DNA of 12,354 nt from Desulfobacteraceae bacterium (GCA_002899795.1 PPDG01000006.1:1-12354); one strand, 5' to 3'. Numbered from the stretch's first letter, positions 1 to 7,124 are shown. A program made the numbers and translations. Notes: a model not told the origin generated them from the letters alone.

Positions 1-1373
1 TCATGCAAAACTATCCATCGATCCGCGACGGCTTGGGCAAACTCCAGATCGTGAGTGGCAATCACAATGGTGAAGCCGCGATTTTTGAGTTCTGCCATAA
101 GAGTGGCCAGAGCTTCACGAAAACGTCCGTCTTGTCCAGAGGTGGGTTCATCAAGGACCAGTAGTTTCGGCCGCGTGGCCAGGATGGAAGCAAGTGCTAC
201 TCGCTTCTTCTCGCCCTCGCTGAGGCGGTATGGAGATCTATCCAAAAGTTCATGGAGATCGAAGACCTGCCAAATCTCTTGGAGCCAATCTTCCTGTATT
301 TTCCCGAGTATTCTGGGCCCCGCCATGACCTCATCCTTCACCCTGTATTTGAAAAACTGATCGTTTGGATTCTGGAAAGAGAGTCCCACCTCGGCTGCTA
401 ACTCCGAAGGGGCCTTGCCTTGAATTTCCTCGCCCTTGAAGGTAACCCTGCCGGACGTGGGTCGCAGTAAGCCATTGAAGTGCTTCAGCAGAGTGGTTTT
501 TCCCGATCCATTCCTGCCAATAAGAGCCAGAGTCTCTCCCTTCCTGAGCTCAAGGGACACTCCTTTGAGGATCTCTTTTTCCTTTATCCGATAGGAAAGA
601 TCCTGAGCAATGAGCAGTGGTTCCTTGCCGGATGACCTGTTTCTCCCAGTTGAATATTGGGGTAACAGATGGGCGTTGAGGAGGACTTCGTGGGCAGACT
701 GGGGGGCGCCCTCGTACAGGAGCTTTCCTTGTTCCAGAATGAGACACCGTGAGGTGTCATGCAGAAACTTACCCATTCGCTGTTCAATAACGATGACGGT
801 CTTGCCGCTGCGGTTGACCTCCGACAGGGCCTGGCGCACTCTCTCCACCGCTTCCCAATCGAGATCGCCATACGGCTCATCAAGCAGCAAAACCGAAGGG
901 TTCAGACAAAGCACCGATGCTATTGCCACCAGACGCTTTTCACCACCCGATAGGGTTGCAGGGGAGCGCTCGAGAAGATCCTCTAATTTCAATGTCCGGG
1001 AGATCTCCCGGATACGGTTGTCGATCTCCGCGCCAGACAAGCCCAGGCTTTCCAAACCAAAAGCTATCTCGTCTTCCACCGTGCTGTTGAAGAGTTGGGC
1101 ATCGGCGTTTTGCAGTACAAGACCCACGTGAGAAAACAGCTCGAAGACTTTATGCTCCAGGGTGTTGAGGTCATCAATGGTAACGGTGCCCTGCAGGGTG
1201 CCGCCGAAGAAGTGAGGAATGAGGCCGTTGAAAAGATAAGCGAGGGTCGACTTCCCAGAGCCATTGGCACCTCCAATGAAGAGGTACTCGCAATCTTTTA
1301 CTGAGAAATCGACTCCTTTCAATACCCACCCAGTGTGGGGATAGCGATATCGTATGTCGCGCAAACGGATCAC
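1..1373 (-). CDS. ECF transporter ATPase, fused EcfA-EcfA' (partial, runs off left edge)
   Basis: Energises an energy-coupling-factor vitamin importer by ATP hydrolysis at the cytoplasmic face. I translated the minus strand by hand: 457 codons stay open from the GTG at 1373 to the window edge. Two ABC domains are present. Domain 1: Walker A GGANGSGKST (34-43), Q-loop Q88, signature LSGGEKR (141-147), Walker B LLLDEP (162-167), D-loop GDLD (169-172). Domain 2: Walker A GRNGSGKTT (286-294), Q334, signature LSEGEKKR (384-391), Walker B LVLDEP (405-410), switch ATHD (439-442). The only oddity is at the domain 1 switch, where the usual His is Gln (IEQR, Q198). The start overlaps the thiW stop as GTGA, implying translational coupling. 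By analogy with other ECF operons an EcfT gene should follow beyond the window. The substrate is inferred from thiW: a thiamine precursor, probably the thiazole moiety. Confidence 0.93.
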   Translation of the reverse strand, partial: MIRLRDIRYRYPHTGWVLKGVDFSVKDCEYLFIGGANGSGKSTLAYLFNGLIPHFFGGTLQGTVTIDDLNTLEHKVFELFSHVGLVLQNADAQLFNSTVEDEIAFGLESLGLSGAEIDNRIREISRTLKLEDLLERSPATLSGGEKRLVAIASVLCLNPSVLLLDEPYGDLDWEAVERVRQALSEVNRSGKTVIVIEQRMGKFLHDTSRCLILEQGKLLYEGAPQSAHEVLLNAHLLPQYSTGRNRSSGKEPLLIAQDLSYRIKEKEILKGVSLELRKGETLALIGRNGSGKTTLLKHFNGLLRPTSGRVTFKGEEIQGKAPSELAAEVGLSFQNPNDQFFKYRVKDEVMAGPRILGKIQEDWLQEIWQVFDLHELLDRSPYRLSEGEKKRVALASILATRPKLLVLDEPTSGQDGRFREALATLMAELKNRGFTIVIATHDLEFAQAVADRWIVLH

Positions 1374-1852
1374 GGCTCCCAGATCCCCCCCTTACGCAGA
1401 AGGTTGAGAGCGATGATAGCAATAATTGCTCCTCCGAGGGTGCTGACACTGAAGGCTATCATCAAGGTGGCCAGCGCCATAGCTTTGCCCATCAAGAGGG
1501 GTGCTACGATCCAAACGCTGACAAGGGAGCCCAAGATTCCGGTGCCGATGACTTCTCCGAGTCCGGCTAAATAGATGTTTTTGGAGGCGCGATAGGCAAG
1601 ACCTGCCAGCAAAGCACCAATCATTCCACCCGGAAAAGCCAGAAGAGTCCCGAGGCCCAGAATGTTTCTGATGATGCCTGCGATGGTAGCAATGGCCACC
1701 GCATAGGCAGGTCCAAGCATGACCGCACTGAGGACATTGACCATGTGTTGGGCTGGAAAGCACTTTGAAATGCCGACCGGGATAAAGAACGGCGATAAGG
1801 CAACCGCAATGGCCACCAAGATTACGGCACGCGCCACTTTTTTCGTCTCCAT
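1370..1852 (-). CDS. thiW: ThiW, ECF transporter substrate-binding (S) component
   Basis: Small integral membrane protein of 160 residues, about five to six hydrophobic segments, with almost no soluble part. It resembles ThiW proteins as I remember them: KCFPAQHMVNV (30-40), RNILGLGTLLAFPGGMIGAL (62-81) and GEVIGTGILG (99-108). ThiW is predicted, from comparative genomics of thiamine regulons, to bind a thiamine precursor (thiazole) and hand it to the shared EcfT/EcfA module. The ATG at 1852 has a good ribosome site (AAGGAG, plus-strand 1861-1866) eight bases upstream. The ATPase gene follows with a 4-bp overlap, so the two form an operon. The leader contains the structured element at 1884-2044. 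The family call is firm; the exact substrate is inferred. Confidence 0.9.
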   Translation of the reverse strand: METKKVARAVILVAIAVALSPFFIPVGISKCFPAQHMVNVLSAVMLGPAYAVAIATIAGIIRNILGLGTLLAFPGGMIGALLAGLAYRASKNIYLAGLGEVIGTGILGSLVSVWIVAPLLMGKAMALATLMIAFSVSTLGGAIIAIIALNLLRKGGIWEP

Positions 1853-1883
1853 TGCTAGCTCTCCTTATCTTTAGTCTGGATAT

Positions 1884-2044
1884 TTCATGAATCACTTGCT
1901 GCGACCACGTATATGGCCGTCCTTCCCGGCGTCCTCAGGTGTCGGCCCCTGCGACGTATCGTTCAGATACGCCTCGGAACCAACACCCTGTGGTTGCCCG
2001 GTGGCACGCCCATCTTCGTGGTCTCGCGACAGCAATTCATGGAA
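1884..2044 (-). promoter_or_regulatory. Large structured leader element upstream of thiW (candidate cis-regulatory RNA)
   Basis: Seen in sequence: the two ends pair over about 22 bp with small bulges. Plus-strand segments are TTCATGAAT 1884-1892 with ATTCAT 2035-2040 plus GAA 2042-2044; TGCT 1897-1900 with AGCA 2031-2034; GC 1901-1902 with GC 2026-2027; GACCACG 1903-1909 with CGTGGTC 2017-2023. Inside are three hairpins: GCCG/CGGC near 1917-1931; an 11-bp stem (with G-U pairs on the thiW strand) at about 1938-1988, topped by a 6-bp stem with a five-base loop; and GTTGCC/GGCAC near 1993-2006. It ends 31 bases before the thiW ATG, the place of a riboswitch. I did not find the TPP signatures (CTGAGA, GCGTAGGGA), so its class is unknown. 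It could also be a palindromic mobile repeat. Confidence 0.45.
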
Positions 2045-2165
2045 CACCCAGACTAGCGGACCAGAGAATATGATACACTAAACTGGTGGGAATAGGATAC
2101 TACATCACTTATCGCCTCCGACTGACAAAATCAAGGGGGCACTTCTTTATTTAGTCTTGCGGGGG

Positions 2166-2186
2166 GCAGAGTTGAATGGCTTTGCC
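2166..2186 (+). repeat. Short dispersed repeat, copy 1
   Basis: This 21-bp segment matches 4619-4638 except for one base in the overlap: both contain CAGAGTT, then G or C, then AATGGCTTTGCC. Both copies lie in non-coding DNA on the same strand, about 2.45 kb apart and flanking the mltD-SDR pair. Confidence 0.6.
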
Positions 2187-2298
2187 TGAGGTTATATTGT
2201 GCCGAACTTTCAGTCCAGTTTAGAGCGGGATTCAGCCTCTTTTATATTTTGAATATCGAAACTGGGGACCCGCCCACAGGGTGGGGAGTCCGAAGGAC

Positions 2299-2400
2299 AA
2301 TATCGAACAAGGAATTTCGAACAGCAGAAATTCTCAAAAAAATAAGACAATGTTTTTCACTTCGATATTCTGCGGTTCCTTGTTCTGCGGTTCATATTCT
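2299..2400. repeat. Inverted array of short words (AATATCGAA, CAAGGAA, CAGCAGAA)
   Basis: The left arm (2299-2331) contains AATATCGAACAAGGAA and TTCGAACAGCAGAA. The right arm (2361-2400) carries the same words as complements (TTCGATATTCTGCGG, TTCCTTGTTCTGCGG, TTCATATTCT). A central AT-rich stretch of about 30 bp separates them. This is a palindromic, non-coding repeat of word-like units, not a CRISPR: units are about 7-10 bp and there are no unique spacers. Confidence 0.65.
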
Positions 2401-2550
2401 CGACGTTTTTATAGGTGATAGCTGAGTACTAATATTATTCAACTGTCACTATTGCACCAAGCCTTAAATAGCCACATGAAGCTTGGGGTAATTTATGATA
2501 TAAAGCTGGGGCTCGTGCGCTACTTGGTTGATATCACAATTTGATTCAAA

Positions 2551-2557
2551 AGAGGTG
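2551..2557 (+). promoter_or_regulatory. Ribosome-binding site that decides the mltD start
   Basis: AGAGGTG ends six bases before the GTG at 2564. The only longer alternative in frame is a TTG at 2528 with no such site and no signal-peptide character in the extra 12 residues. Confidence 0.7.
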
Positions 2558-2563
2558 AATCCC

Positions 2564-3715
2564 GTGAAATGGAAGTCCCTACTGTTGCTCGGAATAGCGA
2601 TCTTCTCTTTTTCAGAAGTGAATGCCGAACCTTTCGAACCGTTCAGTTTCCCGTCAATGATGTCTGCCCTCAGTATCACAACACCTCTGGAGTTTTGCGG
2701 TGAACCGGTACCCGTAGAAGTTCAGGAAGTTAGGGAGCGAATTGAAAAAGAACTCCTGCTTTCACTGTGGCATAGACCTCAGGTTATTCTCTGGTTGAAA
2801 CGTTCCAGGCGATATATGCCTTACATTGAGGAGGTCTTAAGAAGTGAAGGGATGCCAGATGATTTGAAATATGTTGCCATTGCTGAAAGTGCCCTTCGAC
2901 CTCATGCGCGCTCAAGTAAAGGAGCCGTGGGGTTCTGGCAATTCATGAACTACACTGGTCAACAGTACGGTCTGGTCATCAATAGACGTATCGATGAAAG
3001 ACGGAACATCTTTGCTTCGACCCAGGCAGCGATCAGGTACTTGAGCGACCTTTATGCTACTTTTGGGTCATGGGCTCTGGCTGCTGCCGCCTACAACATG
3101 GGGGAAGTGGGGCTGAATGCTGAAATCGTTGAACAGGGAGTCAACAACTACTACCAGCTATACCTTAACCTGGAAACACAAAGGTATATATTTAGAATTA
3201 TCGCGATAAAGTTGATTCTTGAGGATCCAGCAAAATATGGCTTCTATCTCGCTGAAGAAGACTACTATCCCGCACTTAGCTTCGATCGGGTCAGGGTCCA
3301 ATGTTTCAAGGAGACCCCCATCCGAATTATTGCCCAGGCAGCGCAAACCCATTTCAAAGTGATCAAAGATTTGAATCCCGAAATTCGAGGACACTATTTG
3401 CCCGAGGGGAACCATGCGATTCTGATTCCCAAAGAGGGCTCCGAGAATTTTCAGGCTCGATACAGAGATTTGCTGAAGCACTGGTCATCCAACCAAAAGG
3501 AGCAGACCTATCTGGTAAAAGAGGGAGATCACCTTACCGCCATCGCCGAGCGCTTTGGAGTTTCCCTGGCTTCGCTGATCATATGGAATCGATTGAACCC
3601 CAAAGCGCCCATCCATCCAGGTGATCGACTCATCATTTATCCCAAAGAATCTGTGCCTTTAACCGTTGACGAGGATGAAAATGGCAACAATAGTACCTCT
3701 GTCAAGAACAATTGA
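2564..3715 (+). CDS. mltD: MltD-like membrane-bound lytic murein transglycosylase with LysM
   Basis: Cleaves the glycan strands of peptidoglycan in the periplasm with formation of 1,6-anhydro-MurNAc ends. The 383-residue protein begins MKWKSLLLLGIAIFSFSEVNA, a typical Sec signal peptide ending near residue 21. The SLT domain follows: catalytic Glu in VAIAESAL (E108), GAVGFWQFM (120-128), and AAAYNMGE (174-181), all classic family-1 transglycosylase motifs. A single LysM peptidoglycan-binding domain occupies about residues 315-359 (YLVKEGDHLTAIAERFGV to PGDRLIIYP). E. coli MltD has two LysM repeats, so this is a shorter version. No lipobox cysteine is evident near the signal cleavage site. The tail is acidic and Asn-rich. 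The GTG start is supported by the ribosome site at 2551-2557. The gene is 76 bp upstream of the SDR gene with no clear terminator between. Confidence 0.92.
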   Translation: MKWKSLLLLGIAIFSFSEVNAEPFEPFSFPSMMSALSITTPLEFCGEPVPVEVQEVRERIEKELLLSLWHRPQVILWLKRSRRYMPYIEEVLRSEGMPDDLKYVAIAESALRPHARSSKGAVGFWQFMNYTGQQYGLVINRRIDERRNIFASTQAAIRYLSDLYATFGSWALAAAAYNMGEVGLNAEIVEQGVNNYYQLYLNLETQRYIFRIIAIKLILEDPAKYGFYLAEEDYYPALSFDRVRVQCFKETPIRIIAQAAQTHFKVIKDLNPEIRGHYLPEGNHAILIPKEGSENFQARYRDLLKHWSSNQKEQTYLVKEGDHLTAIAERFGVSLASLIIWNRLNPKAPIHPGDRLIIYPKESVPLTVDEDENGNNSTSVKNN

Positions 3716-3791
3716 TGGGTAAAAGGGTCAAACCCTGCCATCCTTCCAATCTAAAGATTGTGCTCCACAAAGAAAAAACAAGGAGATGAAA

Positions 3792-4526
3792 ATGCTGCAT
3801 GAAAAAGTTGCTTTGGTAACTGGTTCTTCGCGAGGAATTGGTAGGGCCATCGCTGAAAGGCTGGGCAAAGAGGGAGCTTCTGTAGTTGTTAACTACGCCA
3901 CCAAAGCAAAGGAGGCTGAGGAAGTTGTAGCAACCGTTCAATCTCAGGGAGGCCAGGCCCTCGCAGTGCAGGCGGACATCGGCAAGACCAAAGACATTCA
4001 GTCTCTTTTTGAGCAAACCGTTGCCCACTTTGGCAAGATAGATATTTTGATAAACAATGCAGGGATTTTGTACACTAAACCCATAGCTGAAGCTACTGAA
4101 GAAGATTTTGACGAGATCTTCGCAGTCAATGTCAAAGCCGTGTTCTTTGCCTGCCAGCAAGCGGCACAGAGGATGAGTAAGGGAGGACGAATCGTTAACA
4201 TCTCTTCCACGGTTACCAACTTGATGTTTCCCAATTATGGTTTGTATGCGGCAAGCAAAGGTGCGGTTGAGCAAATAACTCGAGTACTTGCCAAAGAGTT
4301 GGGTGGGCAGGAAATAACCGTAAACGCTGTCTCCCCCGGTCCGACTGATACGGAACTTTTTAGACACGGTAAGACCGAGGAACAAATAGGCAACCTGGCC
4401 CAAATGTCCCCATTCGGCCGCTTGGGAGAACCGCTGGACATTGCCGACGTAGTTGCCTTCCTTGTTAGTGATGAAGCCCGCTGGATTTCAGGCCAAAACA
4501 TCCGCGTGAATGGCGCTCTGGCGTAG
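3792..4526 (+). CDS. Short-chain dehydrogenase/reductase (SDR), FabG-like
   Basis: NAD(P)-dependent oxidoreductase of the classical SDR family, cytoplasmic, 244 residues, the usual length. In numbering from the chosen start: cofactor motif TGSSRGIG (10-17), NNAG (88-91), structural Asn in VNVK (N113), catalytic Ser in NISS (S139), Tyr and Lys in YAASK (Y152, K156), and the SPGPTDTE loop (181-188) after the active site. The C-terminus reads ISGQNIRVNGALA, like beta-ketoacyl-ACP reductases. I chose the ATG at 3792 because AGGAG (3781-3785) is then six bases away; the ATG at 3786 would touch that site. Closest in style to 3-oxoacyl-ACP reductase or glucose 1-dehydrogenase type SDRs. The substrate cannot be read from sequence, and no fatty-acid genes surround it. 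It ends in TAG. Confidence 0.92.
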   Translation: MLHEKVALVTGSSRGIGRAIAERLGKEGASVVVNYATKAKEAEEVVATVQSQGGQALAVQADIGKTKDIQSLFEQTVAHFGKIDILINNAGILYTKPIAEATEEDFDEIFAVNVKAVFFACQQAAQRMSKGGRIVNISSTVTNLMFPNYGLYAASKGAVEQITRVLAKELGGQEITVNAVSPGPTDTELFRHGKTEEQIGNLAQMSPFGRLGEPLDIADVVAFLVSDEARWISGQNIRVNGALA

Positions 4527-4618
4527 ATTGCTCGTTGCAGGATCTTCAACTTTGCGCAAATATCCGGACTAGAAAGCCCGCTCCTCAAAACCAGTCTCAG
4601 ATCCCGTATCGCGTGGCT

Positions 4619-4638
4619 CAGAGTTCAATGGCTTTGCC
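4619..4638 (+). repeat. Short dispersed repeat, copy 2
   Basis: CAGAGTTCAATGGCTTTGCC matches the copy at 2166-2186 with one substitution, same orientation, in non-coding DNA. Confidence 0.6.
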
Positions 4639-4684
4639 GAAAACTACTGGGGGAGTAGCCAGAATCCAGAGAGGCATACGGCTC

Positions 4685-4792
4685 AAGGCGCAGGGCGCAG
4701 GGAAAAAATTTAGTCTTCTACTGCCTTGTGCCTTGCGTCTTGTGCCTTGCGCCTTTCATCAATCTGCAATCTGCATTCTAAAATCTAAAATC
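4685..4792. repeat. Inverted GCGCAGGG / CCTTGCGCC word array plus CTAAAATC words
   Basis: AAGGCGCAGGGCGCAGGG (4685-4702) faces a complementary run at 4724-4755 made of repeated CCTTGTG and CCTTGCG words, so the two can form a long imperfect hairpin. A tandem of AATCTGCAATCTGCATTCTA and AAATCTAAAATCC (4761-4792) follows directly. Related words (CGCCATGCGCTCTGCGCATT) recur just before moxR at 7492-7511. Confidence 0.65.
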
Positions 4793-4842
4793 CCCTCTCA
4801 AGTGTAGGATATATTTGCCGTAATACTGAAACGTCGCATGAA

Positions 4843-4886
4843 AGTTGCATTCGTGATGTTGACGTGTCTGGGACCTGTATGCAACT
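4843..4886. promoter_or_regulatory. Perfect 8-bp inverted repeat upstream of the cassette
   Basis: AGTTGCAT (4843-4850) and ATGCAACT (4879-4886) are exact complements, 28 bases apart, ending 31 bases before the first gene of the cassette. It could be a split operator or an mRNA stem. No protein is identified that would bind it. Confidence 0.3.
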
Positions 4887-4917
4887 GGGGTGGACAGTTC
4901 AAACCCGATGGATAGCC

Positions 4918-5922
4918 ATGAGCATAAAGAGAATTGTCATAGCTGTGACCTGGAGTCTTGTCCTGCTCGGTTTTCTGTTGACAGGAGGCTCAAAGGTTTG
5001 GGCGGAATCCATCTCAGTAGCTGAGTATCGTCTGCGAATCCAAGAATCCCTCGAATATTTGCAAGAAGGAGAGGGACAGATAGGGCCGGAGGAGATCTCC
5101 TGGTTTTCTGATAGCTTTCCCCCTGATCTGGTGGTTCAAGATCTCGACGGAGAGCGGTTCCTCGTGGATCGTAAGGACTTTTTTCGCTGGGCGAAAGACG
5201 CTGAAGATAGCCCACAGGGCAGGAAGCGTTTCGCTGCTTACCACCAGGCTCTGTTGCAGGAGATTTCGTGGTGGACCGGGGAAACGTTTGCGGAAGCGTC
5301 CCGTTGGGATGAGTACAGAACCCTTCTGGATGAGGTATATCGCGGCAAGGAGTTCAAGTACCTGAGGAAAAGAGAGGATCCAGCCTGGAGGCAATATATC
5401 GCCAGATTAATTGAGGATTTTGGCATGTGGCTTAAAGATCACCTGGGCTTTTTTGATACCATGCGGACGGGGTGGATTGTCTATGTGGCATACGGAATCG
5501 TCTTAGTGTTGGGCGCAATACTGATCATCTGGATCATCCGGTTGTTCGGACCAGTGGGTTGGCGTTGGAAATATGCAAGCGCCCCGCCTCCTCCTGCAAC
5601 GAAGACAAGCCCCGAAAGAAACTGGCGGTCATGGCGGGAGGAAGCCAGGAAGAAGGCTCAGGAGGGGGTTTTCCGAGAAGCAATCAGGTCGCTGTTTATT
5701 TCTGTTCTAATGGAAGGCCACCAAAAAGGGTGGTGGATTTACGAGTCAGAAGCCACCAACAGGGAGCACCTGGCCCGAGTGGAAGGACAGAGCGAAAAAC
5801 GTGAGGCTCTCCAGAGGTTGATCGATCGTTATGAGTTGGCGTGGTACGGGTTAAGACAGCCAGGGATGGAGGAGTTTCAAGATTGTGAGAGATGGGTGCA
5901 GCGGTTGGAGGCCTTGGTATGA
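4918..5922 (+). CDS. DUF4129 domain-containing membrane protein
   Basis: Function unknown; first gene of the MoxR/DUF58 cassette. The 334-residue product begins MSIKRIVIAVTWSLVLLGFLLTGG, a signal peptide or N-terminal anchor. A mostly soluble, presumably periplasmic part of about 150 residues is rich in Trp, Arg and acidic residues. A single transmembrane segment follows (about 185-210, GWIVYVAYGIVLVLGAILII). A proline-rich linker (SAPPPPATKTSP) then leads into the C-terminal DUF4129 domain (about 247-317), recognised from the pattern REAIRSLFISVLM, TNREHL and YELAWYG. This layout puts DUF4129 in the cytoplasm, next to the MoxR ATPase. Start choice: ATG 4918 gives a clean signal peptide, but the ribosome site is weak. 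A GTG at 4864 in the same frame adds 18 residues without membrane character. It overlaps the next gene by ATGA. Confidence 0.82.
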   Translation: MSIKRIVIAVTWSLVLLGFLLTGGSKVWAESISVAEYRLRIQESLEYLQEGEGQIGPEEISWFSDSFPPDLVVQDLDGERFLVDRKDFFRWAKDAEDSPQGRKRFAAYHQALLQEISWWTGETFAEASRWDEYRTLLDEVYRGKEFKYLRKREDPAWRQYIARLIEDFGMWLKDHLGFFDTMRTGWIVYVAYGIVLVLGAILIIWIIRLFGPVGWRWKYASAPPPPATKTSPERNWRSWREEARKKAQEGVFREAIRSLFISVLMEGHQKGWWIYESEATNREHLARVEGQSEKREALQRLIDRYELAWYGLRQPGMEEFQDCERWVQRLEALV

Positions 5923-7052
5923 ATAAAGGGGGACGAGCTACTTGGTTGCTGATGGGTGGTTTGGGAATTTTGCTATTCCTCGCCGCCTATGGGTTAGTGG
6001 CTTTAGAGACCAGCCAAACAGACAGACAATCACCTCAGCGTCGAACCACCTACAGTGCAGCGGCGGGAGGATATAAAGCGCTTTATCTCTGGTTACAATC
6101 CCTGGATCTACCCGTTGCCAGGTGGGAAAAAGGCTTTGAAAACCTGCCTCAGGATAGTTCCGTTCTGGTGCTGGTGGAACCGGAGCTTGGTCCAGGGACT
6201 GGGGAGATGGACGCGCTCAAGGAGTGGGTCAGCGACGGCAGGACTCTTGTGCTCATAGCGAGTCGACCGAATCCCTTCTTAAAGAATATGGAGTTTGCCC
6301 TGGTGCCAGTGTTTGCTATGCATCAGAGTGAAGATAAAAACGAAGCGTTTTTGTTCCAGCCGGGATCTTACACTCAAGGGATACACACCCTCGAATCCGA
6401 TGGCCATGCTGACCTCACCTCGAAACACCCGGAAACTGTGGTTCTCATAAGAAGCAAGTGGGGTGGACTCCTGGCGGTGCGTGCTAAAGGAAACGGGAGG
6501 GTGATCTGCCTTTCCGATCCCAATCTACTGTCAAACCAGTCGCTGAGAGATGGAGATCACGCCCGGTTGGCTCTCAATCTTTTGCTCGCTAATCGTGGCG
6601 ACGACAGTTTGTTGATTGACGAATACCATCATGGATATGGCAGAGTTACCTCGGTGCTGGAACATTTGGTCCACTCACGAGGCCTGGTACAAGTGCTTCA
6701 GGGGATTTTGCTTTTGTTTGTACTTTGGGCCGCCAGAGGGAGACGGTTTGGACTTCCCAGACCACTTATTCAAGAGAAGCGCCGTTCTTCCCTCGAGTAT
6801 GTGAAGGCGATGGCACAGCTGTTCCAGAGGGGACGGGCCCGAGTCCTTGCTTTTGAGGCTCTTGTCGGCTGGACTGAAAAAGAAGCCAAGAATATCCTCG
6901 TTCATAGGGACCACACCCTTCAGAACAAATTGCTGGCTGCTCGCCGAAACCCTGATAAGCAAGTCGTTTCAGATAGAGATCTTTTGGTGTCTGCACAGGG
7001 ACTGTATTCGGCTTTGGACGAGGCTCGGAGGAAAGCAGCTCGTGGCGCCTAG
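5919..7052 (+). CDS. DUF4350 domain-containing membrane protein
   Basis: Function unknown; 377 residues. The ATG at 5919 overlaps the upstream stop (ATGA) and has GGAGG (5907-5911) seven bases upstream, so translation is coupled. An N-terminal transmembrane segment (about 9-31, TWLLMGGLGILLFLAAYGLV) precedes a DUF4350 domain, recognised by TTYSAAAGGYKALYLWL, the LVLVEPE strand and the DALKEWVSDGRTLVLIA segment. These resemble the Rossmann-like, GATase-type fold assigned to this family. A second membrane segment (VLQGILLLFVLWAA) near residue 275-290 is followed by a basic cytoplasmic tail of about 85 residues ending KAARGA. The middle domain would therefore be periplasmic. Ends in TAG, with a perfect hairpin nine bases later. 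Confidence 0.82.
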   Translation: MNKGGRATWLLMGGLGILLFLAAYGLVALETSQTDRQSPQRRTTYSAAAGGYKALYLWLQSLDLPVARWEKGFENLPQDSSVLVLVEPELGPGTGEMDALKEWVSDGRTLVLIASRPNPFLKNMEFALVPVFAMHQSEDKNEAFLFQPGSYTQGIHTLESDGHADLTSKHPETVVLIRSKWGGLLAVRAKGNGRVICLSDPNLLSNQSLRDGDHARLALNLLLANRGDDSLLIDEYHHGYGRVTSVLEHLVHSRGLVQVLQGILLLFVLWAARGRRFGLPRPLIQEKRRSSLEYVKAMAQLFQRGRARVLAFEALVGWTEKEAKNILVHRDHTLQNKLLAARRNPDKQVVSDRDLLVSAQGLYSALDEARRKAARGA

Positions 7053-7060
7053 CCTGCATT

Positions 7061-7087
7061 ATTCACGAATCTTTTAGATTCGTGAAT
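7061..7087. terminator. Perfect 11-bp hairpin just after the DUF4350 gene (attenuator or palindromic repeat)
   Basis: ATTCACGAATC (7061-7071), loop TTTTA, GATTCGTGAAT (7077-7087). It begins eight bases after the stop codon. No T-tract follows, so it is not a textbook intrinsic terminator. It may instead lower expression into moxR, protect the 3' end of the upstream mRNA, or simply be part of the repeat cluster. Confidence 0.4.
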
Positions 7088-7091
7088 AAGC

Positions 7092-7124
7092 ACCCGCAAC
7101 GAATTGAAAATCTTTGTTGCGGGT
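7092..7124. repeat. 12-bp hairpin overlapping the cloverleaf element
   Basis: ACCCGCAACGAA (7092-7103) pairs with TTTGTTGCGGGT (7113-7124), with one G-U pair and a nine-base loop. Its last four bases are also the start of the outer stem of the element at 7121-7196, so the two structures are mutually exclusive at that point. Confidence 0.55.

Larger units (their letters stand above)
2045..2563. other. Repeat-rich gap between the divergent thiW and mltD genes
   Basis: No credible gene on either strand. The stretch is mostly AT-rich. It holds a short dispersed repeat (2166-2186), a GC-rich imperfect hairpin around 2262-2291 (GGACCCGCCCAC against GGTGGGGAGTCC), and an inverted array of short words (2299-2400). 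It must contain promoters for both the thiW operon and mltD. A TATGAT at 2494-2499 resembles a -10 box for mltD but lacks a matching -35, and I could not choose a convincing thiW promoter. Confidence 0.6.
4527..4917. other. Non-coding gap with word repeats before the DUF4129 gene
   Basis: No gene seen. It contains the second copy of the short dispersed repeat (4619-4638), an inverted array of GCGCAGGG/CCTTGCGCC words (4685-4755), a tandem of AATCTGCAATCTGCA and CTAAAATCTAAAATC (4761-4792), and an 8-bp inverted repeat (4843-4886). The cassette promoter is expected here. TATATT (4810-4815) and TAATAC (4821-4826) are -10-like, but neither has a good -35. Confidence 0.55.

Noticed and set aside
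610..1131. Plus-strand open frame across the ATPase region
   Set aside because: The minus strand here is a continuous double ABC ATPase with all motifs; the plus-strand product is Ser/Arg-rich with no family character.
1884..2060. TPP riboswitch before thiW
   Set aside because: Expected from gene context, but neither CTGAGA nor GCGTAGGGA appears on the thiW strand, and the closing stem is far longer than the TPP fold.
1887..2081. Small plus-strand gene opposite the thiW leader
   Set aside because: Pro/Ser/Trp-rich translation of a strongly palindromic stretch, with no ribosome site.
3725..3737. Terminator after mltD (AGGGT-CAA-ACCCT)
   Set aside because: The stem is only 5 bp, with no T-tract, and the next gene begins within 76 bp on the same strand.
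3702..4403. Minus-strand open frame opposite the SDR gene
   Set aside because: The plus strand encodes a complete classical SDR with every catalytic residue; the minus product has no recognisable pattern.
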